A program made the translations under genes and the position numbers. DNA of 5,974 nucleotides from Marinospirillum sp. (GTDB lineage: Bacteria > Pseudomonadota > Gammaproteobacteria > Pseudomonadales > Halomonadaceae), in NCBI RefSeq assembly GCF_014859565.1, contig NZ_JACUUA010000194.1:1-5974 (forward strand), written 5' to 3'. Positions 1 through 4,846 of the stretch are shown here, one piece after another. Every line of letters begins with the position of its first letter. Within the stretch, counting starts at the first letter, position 1. The notes beneath the pieces are model-generated. The model was given only the letters and a program-made list of their open reading frames with translations. It was not told where the DNA came from and did not search any database.

Positions 1-44
1 CGATAAAAGTCAAAGAATTCTTGTACTCTTGTTGGACAGAGCAT
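1..44 (-). CDS. 5' end of a leftward gene cut by the window edge, unidentified
   Basis: Reading the minus strand, an ATG at 44-42 opens a frame (MLCPTRVQEFFDFY...) that stays open to the edge of the window. An AGAGG at 56-52 lies 7 nt upstream, which is a good ribosome-binding site. A second ATG at 50-48 is in frame but only 1 nt from that site, so 44 is the better start. The same frame is also open further upstream on the minus strand (154 to 72), interrupted by one TGA at 71-69. That stretch reads ...LTADKQWALIVDF..., so the gene could once have been longer. Only about 15 residues are visible and I do not recognise the family. A transposase is possible but not shown. Confidence 0.35.
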   Translation of the reverse strand, partial: MLCPTRVQEFFDFY

Positions 45-302
45 GGACATACCTCTTTTTGGAAAGTTTCAGAAACCTGTGTCTGGCAGCAAAACTTGAA
101 TAAAATCAACAATCAATGCCCACTGCTTATCAGCAGTTAAGTGCTTCAGATTAGATCAAACGGGCGTGCTTTTCAGGATGCTTTCTCAAAAATAATCTAC
201 CCGGTTGAATTAAAAGTACTTTTCATTGAAGGTTTGCATTCAATGGTTCATCAGGGTTTAACCAAATCCTGCACCTAGGAACCAACAGGGAAAGTTGAAA
301 TC
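45..302. other. Intergenic region without a supported gene
   Basis: No convincing start, ribosome-binding site and open frame combination lies inside this stretch. It holds a perfect 12-bp palindrome, AAAAGTACTTTT (212-223), abutting a 7-bp-arm inverted repeat (224-245). On the plus strand a frame ending with TAA at 138-140 is open from the window edge, but its product has no recognisable features and it overlaps the better-supported minus-strand start. The region may carry the promoter of the leftward gene or may be the decayed upstream part of the PcfJ-like gene. Confidence 0.5.
212..245. repeat. Two adjoining palindromes (12-bp palindrome plus 7-bp-arm hairpin)
   Basis: AAAAGTACTTTT (212-223) is a perfect palindrome. 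It is followed directly by CATTGAA (224-230), an 8-nt spacer, and TTCAATG (239-245), the exact reverse complement. Neither arm is GC-rich and no T run follows, so this is not a typical intrinsic terminator. It could be an operator or the end of a mobile fragment. Its function is unknown. Confidence 0.4.
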
Positions 303-744
303 ATGAGCGCCTTGCCACTTCACTATGAAGCTCCAACACAGCTTGAGGTTCACCCGCACTGGGATGCTCCAGCAGGAAGGTAACGTCATGCACCATTGTA
401 TTGCCAGCTATATCCAGACTGCTATGCGCGGTGAGTTTTTCGGCTGGCACCTGAATTATCAGGGTGAACATGCCACCCTTGGCATCTGTCGTAACTTCCA
501 GGGCGGCTGGAGGGTTTCTGAAATTCGCACGGCCTGCAACGGCAAACCCGGCCCTGAACTGGAAAAATATGTCCACAACTGGGCTTATCACAGCGAACAA
601 AAACGCATCCGTAGTGCGGCATGGCAGCAGGTGACTCGTGCACTGCGCCAGCGGGAATTGAGGCTGGCTGTATCACTACTCAAAGGTGTATTGAGGCTTT
701 ATTTTGATAAAAAAGCGATCCCAGTTAACAGGGAGATGCACTAG
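303..744 (+). pseudogene. PcfJ-like protein remnant, 5'-truncated and probably frameshifted
   Basis: The clear part is an open frame from 325 to 744 (139 codons). It carries the hallmarks of PcfJ-like proteins of conjugative plasmids and integrative elements: EGNVMHHCIASY (residues 18-29), HATL (49-52) and the CNGKP segment (71-75). The molecular role of PcfJ is poorly known. The ATG at 325 has no ribosome-binding site. In another frame, an ATG at 303 opens a 26-codon frame (MSALPLHYEAPTQLEV..., TAA at 381) that reads like the segment normally preceding the EG..MHHC motif. One indel around 345-370 would join the two. Full-length relatives are several hundred residues long and their N-terminal part is missing here. 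I therefore call it a remnant, although a short functional protein from 325 or from the internal ATG at 364 cannot be excluded. Confidence 0.55.
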
Positions 745-766
745 TGTCTGCTCAAGAAATCGGTAA

Positions 767-793
767 TTGACCAGCATCAAAATACTGTATATT
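767..793 (+). promoter_or_regulatory. Candidate promoter of the acidic-protein gene
   Basis: TTGACC (767-772) matches 5 of 6 bases of the -35 consensus and TATATT (788-793) matches 5 of 6 of the -10. The spacer is 15 nt, shorter than the usual 17, which lowers confidence. Transcription would start around 800 and give a leader of about 70 nt before the ATG at 872. The -10 is overlapped by the LexA-like box at 785-800, a position where a bound repressor would block polymerase. Confidence 0.4.
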
Positions 794-800
794 TAATCAG
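785..800 (+). promoter_or_regulatory. Imperfect LexA-like (SOS) box upstream of the acidic-protein gene
   Basis: CTGTATATTTAATCAG has the CTGT half-site, an AT-rich 8-base core and TCAG in place of ACAG. With flanks, 783-802 matches the E. coli consensus TACTGTATATATATACAGTA at 16 of 20 positions. One mismatch falls in the critical second half-site. It overlaps the candidate -10 of the downstream gene. It shares TACTGTATAT with the better box at 2684-2699 when that box is read on the minus strand. A chance AT-rich match is possible. Confidence 0.35.
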
Positions 801-823
801 CATTTGATTGATTATTGATCAGC

Positions 824-857
824 CTTGTCTTATCCTGGATCAAGTAACCCAGACAAG
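824..857 (+). repeat. Leader inverted repeat enclosing a palindromic CCTGG site
   Basis: CTTGTCT (824-830) and AGACAAG (851-857) are exact reverse complements separated by 20 nt. Inside the loop lies ATCCTGGAT (832-840), a palindrome around a CCWGG site, the predicted target of the methylase in this window. The right arm ends 4 nt before the GGAG ribosome-binding site at 862-865, so the fold could affect translation. The function is inferred, not shown. Confidence 0.4.
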
Positions 858-871
858 ACTTGGAGATCAAA

Positions 872-1276
872 ATGACAGAACCCAACACAATCCTCGGTGA
901 CTCTCAGGCTTACAGAAAAATCGTTTCATCCGTACCCATGCCCGATCCATTAACACCCGAGGCAATGATCCATTACAGAACCGAAATTGCCGAGCTTCTG
1001 ATCCTGGAAGACATCCGCAGAAAGGTATTGCCTGAAACAGTTGAAACCATCTCTGAGCTGCATGATTACATAGATGCCAACCTCTACCTGATAGATGAAG
1101 AGCACGAGGATGCAATCTGGAGCAATTTCTTCAACTGGGACTGGGATGCATGGAAGAGCTACGACCATCTTGTCTCACAGACCAACGCAGTGGATAACTG
1201 GTTACGCAGTGGCTGCAAAGGGAAAGCCACTGATCATATTGTGCTGCCTGAAGAGCTGCCACCACAGCCTTGTTAG
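872..1276 (+). CDS. Small acidic hypothetical protein (134 aa)
   Basis: Function unknown. I chose the ATG at 872 because GGAG (862-865) lies 6 nt upstream; the in-frame TTG at 860 overlaps that site. The product has about 25 Asp/Glu against 10 Lys/Arg, a net charge near -15. It has no signal peptide or membrane segment and is rich in Trp around residues 83-94 (WSNFFNWDWDAW). The motif LHDYIDANLY (63-72) followed by NAVDNWL (105-111) resembles, from memory, small cargo proteins of plasmids and integrative elements. That fits the PcfJ-like remnant just upstream. The gene is preceded by a promoter-like sequence with a LexA-like box and converges on the endonuclease gene, with 26 nt between the stop codons. 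An acidic, possibly SOS-controlled protein beside a restriction system could be a DNA mimic or anti-restriction factor, but nothing in the sequence proves this. Confidence 0.75.
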   Translation: MTEPNTILGDSQAYRKIVSSVPMPDPLTPEAMIHYRTEIAELLILEDIRRKVLPETVETISELHDYIDANLYLIDEEHEDAIWSNFFNWDWDAWKSYDHLVSQTNAVDNWLRSGCKGKATDHIVLPEELPPQPC

Positions 1277-1302
1277 TACCAGTATTCAATATTCTCAGGA
1301 AG

Positions 1303-2538
1303 TCATCCATTGCCACACCTCTCTCTGACAAGTCTCACAAAATCCGCCAGAGTGAGTAACCATCGCTGTTGCTCTGTATTATAGGTTGAATGAACTGCAT
1401 CGGGTATGATCAGCTGGAGCTGTTTGGATCGCATTTCTGAAGTCTGGGTCATGCTGATGCCAGCCTCCAGTGTGGCGAGGTATTTCACCTGCAGACGATC
1501 ACCTTCGGCCAGCACCTGCCGCCAGCGATCCTTGCAGGTTGTCTTTGCGCCCAGCAGAAAGACACTATCTGGGGTTAGACTTGCATCATGGTATGCTCCG
1601 AAACTCGGAAACATAAAATCCGGTTTGGAGTTATTCTCTGTGACTCTTCCAGCTCCACCCTTTTCAAAGGGCAAGGCATTTTCAGCGAAAATCTGTGACA
1701 GATGATTTTCAAAAGCATGTCCGACGCGTGACTTTCTACGATTCTGGACGCTCAGTGAGAAACTGATGAAGGCATCCACATCATCACCACCACTACCGAA
1801 CCCTTCACGCAATTGCCGCTGAACGACATGGCGCTCATAGGCTCGAAACAGCGCCTCCTCGCGCTCCATCCAGCCCAGAAGAGCCGCATCAGGGTCATCC
1901 GTGCTACTGAAGCTGGAAAGCTCTCTGGCGAGAGAAGAAAATACTGCAGTTTTCGGGAAAGCATCTCCGAATCGGGACAGAACAAGATCCAGATCATTTT
2001 CAGCCGTTGCTTCATCAAAAGCAGAAATACCGATCTCTTCCAGCAGCAGTCGCAATGGCAGCAGCAGTTTTGCTTCCGGCATATTTGCAGCGCTGAACCT
2101 CTGACCGGGTCGGCTGATTCCAAAAAGGTGTCTTAACTGATACTCCGCTGGTGAGTCAGGTGGAGTAAAAATCAGTAGTAATGAGTTATCCTTATGTTTT
2201 GCAATCAGAAAAAAGTCACCTTCACCGATCTGTGAAGTAACTGGATTATCCTTGTAGTAAAGCCGGTATTCAGCAGCCCTGTGAACTACGTTTCTACGCG
2301 AGTCATACCAGGTCACATGATCACGGCAAAGCTCCACTTCACCCGAGTCGCTGATGTATGCCATCAGGCAAGGAAAAATCCTTTCATCATTCTTGCCGGG
2401 TTCACCAAGATAGCGTTTGAAACCTACGCTGGGCAGGCCACCGATTTCATGCTGATTCGAGCGACTTCTGTCAGCATCAACTGCACTCAAGTATTTAGCC
2501 GCAGCCCCTTCAAAAATATCACTGACTGAATCCAGCAT
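1303..2538 (-). CDS. Type II restriction endonuclease, EcoRII family (predicted CCWGG)
   Basis: The protein has 411 residues (EcoRII has about 404). The ATG at 2538 is preceded by GGAG on the minus strand (2548-2545) with 6-nt spacing. The C-terminal half (about 235-405) is a clear EcoRII-C nuclease domain: SVQNRRKSR (263-271), KPDFMFP (305-311), GAYHD (314-318) and KTTCKDRWRQVLAE (332-345). By alignment with EcoRII the metal-binding catalytic residues should be Asp307, Lys332 and Glu345; all are present with the family spacing. The N-terminal part (about 10-140) has SNQHE (27-31), EYRLYY (90-95) and a GEGDFFLIAK segment (105-114). It matches a widespread variant of the regulatory B3-like DNA-binding domain rather than EcoRII-N itself. 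In EcoRII-type enzymes this domain binds a second target copy and controls cleavage. The gene is divergent from the Dcm-like methylase, its natural partner. By homology it cuts unmethylated CCWGG, but specificity is inferred. The reading frame appears intact. Confidence 0.92.
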   Translation of the reverse strand: MLDSVSDIFEGAAAKYLSAVDADRSRSNQHEIGGLPSVGFKRYLGEPGKNDERIFPCLMAYISDSGEVELCRDHVTWYDSRRNVVHRAAEYRLYYKDNPVTSQIGEGDFFLIAKHKDNSLLLIFTPPDSPAEYQLRHLFGISRPGQRFSAANMPEAKLLLPLRLLLEEIGISAFDEATAENDLDLVLSRFGDAFPKTAVFSSLARELSSFSSTDDPDAALLGWMEREEALFRAYERHVVQRQLREGFGSGGDDVDAFISFSLSVQNRRKSRVGHAFENHLSQIFAENALPFEKGGAGRVTENNSKPDFMFPSFGAYHDASLTPDSVFLLGAKTTCKDRWRQVLAEGDRLQVKYLATLEAGISMTQTSEMRSKQLQLIIPDAVHSTYNTEQQRWLLTLADFVRLVRERCGNG

Positions 2539-2548
2539 CCTTCACTCC

Positions 2549-2561
2549 AATCTGACAGATT
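2549..2561 (-). repeat. 13-bp palindrome abutting the endonuclease ribosome-binding site
   Basis: AATCTGACAGATT is a perfect palindrome with 6-bp arms and a single central base. It touches the GGAG ribosome-binding site (2548-2545) of the endonuclease on its upstream side. Bound protein here, or a small RNA fold, could modulate endonuclease expression. Delayed or limited nuclease expression is a common need of restriction systems. Confidence 0.4.
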
Positions 2562-2606
2562 CTGACTTTTCGAAAGAATACTACAAGAACTCAAAGCTTA
2601 ACTCTC

Positions 2607-2627
2607 GAAACTGTAATAACCAGTTTC
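2607..2627. repeat. Inverted repeat with 7-bp arms, candidate operator
   Basis: GAAACTG (2607-2613), a 7-nt spacer, and CAGTTTC (2621-2627) form a perfect inverted repeat about 70 nt upstream of the endonuclease start. It has an operator-like size (21 bp) and no T run that would suggest a terminator. The binding factor is unknown. Confidence 0.4.
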
Positions 2628-2683
2628 ACTGCTTATGCTTTTTGAGCCGCATCAACAAAAAACAGCAAACAGCCAAACAAAGA

Positions 2684-2699
2684 CTGTGTTCATATACAG
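2684..2699. promoter_or_regulatory. LexA (SOS) box in the divergent control region
   Basis: CTGTGTTCATATACAG is a complete CTGT-N8-ACAG element. With two flanking bases each side (2682-2701) it matches the E. coli LexA consensus TACTGTATATATATACAGTA at 16 of 20 positions, including all eight core half-site bases and the 3' TA flank. It lies roughly midway between the start codons, 145 nt from the endonuclease and 131 nt from the methylase, so it could control either or both promoters. What is seen is the motif; LexA binding and the affected promoter are inferred. Confidence 0.6.
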
Positions 2700-2792
2700 T
2701 AAAAATCAGGTGCTTCACCCCAAAGCACTATACTGATAACTGCATTAACACTTGCACGAATATGAGTCTGCACTGAGAATAGGGGTCTTTAA

Positions 2793-2809
2793 TGTGATCT
2801 CTGATCACA
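2793..2809 (+). promoter_or_regulatory. 17-bp inverted repeat just upstream of the methylase start, candidate operator
   Basis: TGTGATCTCTGATCACA has perfect 7-bp arms around a TCT centre and ends 21 nt before the ATG at 2831. Some methylases of the EcoRII/SsoII group are known to repress their own genes, and M.SsoII uses its N-terminal helix-turn-helix to bind an inverted repeat near its promoter. The methylase here has an N-terminal extension that could do the same. The arms resemble CRP half-sites, but the spacing is one base too long (TGTGA-N7-TCACA). Confidence 0.5.
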
Positions 2810-2830
2810 CAAATGACCCAGAGGAAAACC

Positions 2831-4264
2831 ATGAACAATCCACTGCAGCTCAATCTGATGAATACCTTGAATCAACAACTCCTTACGGGCAGCATTGGCC
2901 CTGAAATGGCATTGCTACGCCGAGTCGCAGAAATCTATGACCAGAAGCAGATCGCCGAAGTGCTGGGTAGAGTTACACCCGGCCACTGGACACGCGAAAC
3001 TATTAATCGTGCACTCAAAGGGAAGGCCAGCCCACGTTTTTCTTTCAGCGAGTATCAGGCATTGAAGGAGTTGCTCCCAAAACGCCCAGAACACTACGAT
3101 AATCCAAAATTCAGATTTATTGATCTTTTTGCCGGGATTGGTGGAATACGCAAGGGATTTGATGCGATTGGAGGTAAATGTGTTTTCACCTCTGAATGGG
3201 ATGGCAACGCCAGACGAACATATCTGGCAAATCATTTCTGTGACCCATCGGAGCACACTTTTAATCATGACATCAGGGATGTAACTCTTTCCAGTCACCA
3301 TGACATCAGTGAAGAGCAGGCCTACGCACACATTAACCAGGCCATTCCGGATCATGAAGTTCTGCTGGCAGGATTTCCCTGCCAGCCATTTTCTCTGGCC
3401 GGTGTATCAAAGAAAAATTCTCTTGGGCGCAAGCACGGCTTTGAGTGTGATACTCAGGGCACACTTTTCTTTGATGTCGCAAGGATACTTGCGACCAAAA
3501 AGCCCCCGGTTTTCCTGCTTGAAAACGTCAAAAATCTAAAAAGTCACGATAAAGGAAATACCTTTCGGGTTATCTGCCAGACTCTGGATGAACTGGGTTA
3601 TGAGGTGGCAGATGTTGATATCCTCAAAGGGTCTGACCCGAAAGTGATTGATGCGCGCCACTTCGTTCCACAACACCGGGAGCGAATTGTTCTGGTTGGT
3701 TTTCGCAGAGATCTGGATATTCACCAGGGTTTCACGTTGAAAGACATTCAGCAGTTCTTTCCAGAAACACCACCACGGTTTGCAGATATCCTGGAACCCC
3801 AAGTCGATGAAAAGTACATTCTGACACCCCGACTCTGGGAATACCTTTACAAGTATGCTGAAAAGCATCGTGCAAAAGGCAATGGCTTCGGGTTCGGACT
3901 GACTGGCCCCGACACTGTTGCTCGGACACTGTCCGCCCGCTATCACAAAGATGGCTCTGAAATACTGGTGGATCGTGGATTTAATCCATCAGACAACTTT
4001 TATTCTGACAATAATCAGAAAAACCGCCCCAGAAGACTGACACCCAGAGAGTGCGCCAGACTGATGGGATTTGACGGTGTCAATGAAAGCAACATGGTGA
4101 TTCCGGTTTCTGACACTCAGGCTTATCGCCAATTCGGGAACTCCGTGGTTGTTCCTGTTTTTTCCGCTGTAGCGAGGTTACTGTCTGATCGGATACCCTC
4201 ATTCAAACAAAGTAACGACGAGGTAAAGCAGCACCAGATACCAATACCACTGACAATCACATAA
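2831..4264 (+). CDS. dcm: Dcm-like DNA (cytosine-5-)-methyltransferase (predicted CCWGG)
   Basis: Transfers a methyl group from S-adenosylmethionine to cytosine C5, by homology the inner C of CCWGG. I chose the ATG at 2831 (477 aa; E. coli Dcm has 472) because GAGGA (2821-2825) lies 5 nt upstream. The in-frame ATG at 2813 lacks a ribosome-binding site and would add six residues. All m5C motifs are intact: I DLFAGIGG (98-105), IV PCQPFS with catalytic Cys184 (183-188), VI ENVKNL (231-236), VIII QHRERI (281-286), [16 protein letters not shown] (401-414) and [11 protein letters not shown] (434-443). The target-recognition region between VIII and IX keeps Dcm-like blocks such as GNGFGFG (350-356) and RTLSARY (365-371), which supports CCWGG. 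Residues about 30-72 form the N-terminal extension shared with Dcm, a possible helix-turn-helix. It is divergent from the endonuclease and followed 16 nt later by vsr, probably in one transcript. Confidence 0.95.
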   Translation: MNNPLQLNLMNTLNQQLLTGSIGPEMALLRRVAEIYDQKQIAEVLGRVTPGHWTRETINRALKGKASPRFSFSEYQALKELLPKRPEHYDNPKFRFIDLFAGIGGIRKGFDAIGGKCVFTSEWDGNARRTYLANHFCDPSEHTFNHDIRDVTLSSHHDISEEQAYAHINQAIPDHEVLLAGFPCQPFSLAGVSKKNSLGRKHGFECDTQGTLFFDVARILATKKPPVFLLENVKNLKSHDKGNTFRVICQTLDELGYEVADVDILKGSDPKVIDARHFVPQHRERIVLVGFRRDLDIHQGFTLKDIQQFFPETPPRFADILEPQVDEKYILTPRLWEYLYKYAEKHRAKGNGFGFGLTGPDTVARTLSARYHKDGSEILVDRGFNPSDNFYSDNNQKNRPRRLTPRECARLMGFDGVNESNMVIPVSDTQAYRQFGNSVVVPVFSAVARLLSDRIPSFKQSNDEVKQHQIPIPLTIT

Positions 4265-4280
4265 GCATCAACTGTTAAAT

Positions 4281-4760
4281 ATGTCTTCTTCAACCACTGA
4301 TAACACAACAGTTTCCCCGGTTCGTTCAAGGAACATGTCTGCCATTCGGAGTAAAAATACCCGTCCGGAGATGGTTGTCAGGAAGGCTCTGCATTCTCTT
4401 GGATTCCGCTATCGCCTGCATGTAAAGGACTTAGCTGGCAAGCCAGATCTGGTGTTAAAAAAGTATCACCTGGCTGTTTTTATTCATGGCTGTTTCTGGC
4501 ACCGGCACCAGCATTGCTTTTATACCAGCACACCAGCCACCAGGAAGGAGTTCTGGCAACAGAAGTTCATTCAGAATCAGCAGCGCGACCGGCTGAATCA
4601 ACAAAAATTACTTAATAACGGCTGGCGTGTCCTGATCGTCTGGGAGTGTGGACTGAGATCACTCTCCCCTTGTTTTAATGACCTCGTCAGTATCATCCAA
4701 AGCACAGAACAGTTGATCGAATGGCCTGCGCAACCGTATCGCAAATCTGATGGCTTATAA
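4281..4760 (+). CDS. vsr: Very short patch repair endonuclease Vsr
   Basis: Nicks DNA 5' of the T in T:G mismatches left when 5-methylcytosine in CCWGG deaminates, starting very short patch repair. The 159-residue product (E. coli Vsr has 156) has the RSRNMSAIRSKNTRPE block (15-30), GKPDLV with catalytic Asp56 (53-58), HGCFWH (69-74), ATRKEFW (86-92) and GWRVLIVWEC (114-123). Expected structural zinc ligands are Cys71, a His at 76 or 78, Cys79 and Cys123; the HRHQHC stretch has one residue more than E. coli Vsr. The 4281 ATG has no clear ribosome-binding site and may rely on coupling to the methylase stop 16 nt upstream. The ATG at 4335, after AAGGA, would cut into the conserved N-terminal block and is less likely. 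Pairing with a Dcm-type methylase is the classic arrangement, although in E. coli dcm and vsr overlap. Confidence 0.93.
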   Translation: MSSSTTDNTTVSPVRSRNMSAIRSKNTRPEMVVRKALHSLGFRYRLHVKDLAGKPDLVLKKYHLAVFIHGCFWHRHQHCFYTSTPATRKEFWQQKFIQNQQRDRLNQQKLLNNGWRVLIVWECGLRSLSPCFNDLVSIIQSTEQLIEWPAQPYRKSDGL

Positions 4761-4846
4761 CATAGTACTCAGCTGAACCTGACAACCGTTAGCAAACAAG
4801 TACCGATCATATTTTCAATAGTACGCAAACCGCAAGGAGCAAACTG
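4761..4846 (+). other. Short gap between vsr and the HNH gene
   Basis: These 86 nt contain no intrinsic terminator and no convincing promoter, so read-through from vsr is likely. ATAGTAC occurs twice (4762-4768 and 4818-4824) and TCAGCTGA (4769-4776) is a perfect palindrome. A strong ribosome-binding site, AAGGAG (4834-4839), lies 7 nt before the next ATG and would allow independent translation. Confidence 0.45.

Larger units (their letters stand above)
2539..2830. promoter_or_regulatory. Divergent control region between endonuclease and methylase
   Basis: This AT-rich, non-coding stretch must contain the promoters of both divergent genes. Visible in it are a 13-bp palindrome beside the endonuclease ribosome-binding site (2549-2561), a 7-bp-arm inverted repeat (2607-2627), an SOS-type box (2684-2699), a TATACT -10-like hexamer on the plus strand (2729-2734) without a good -35 partner, and a 17-bp inverted repeat before the methylase start (2793-2809). 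I could not assign either promoter with certainty. Confidence 0.6.

Noticed and set aside
1277..1302. Terminator between the convergent acidic and endonuclease genes
   Set aside because: Only a weak AT-rich fold is possible in these 26 nt, with no GC stem or T run.
1095..1328. Plus-strand 77-codon frame overlapping the acidic gene and the end of the endonuclease gene
   Set aside because: It overlaps two better-supported genes and has low-complexity, unrecognisable content.
1406..2529. Several plus-strand open frames (1406-1705, 1813-2136, 2281-2529)
   Set aside because: They lie antisense within the well-supported endonuclease gene, lack conserved motifs and have no ribosome-binding sites.
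2793..2809. CRP (cAMP receptor protein) binding site
   Set aside because: The half-sites TGTGA and TCACA are present, but the spacer is 7 instead of the required 6 bases, and the position so close to the start codon would not activate transcription.
2915..3946. Minus-strand open frames inside the methylase gene
   Set aside because: The methylase frame has every family motif; the antisense products show none and are shadows.
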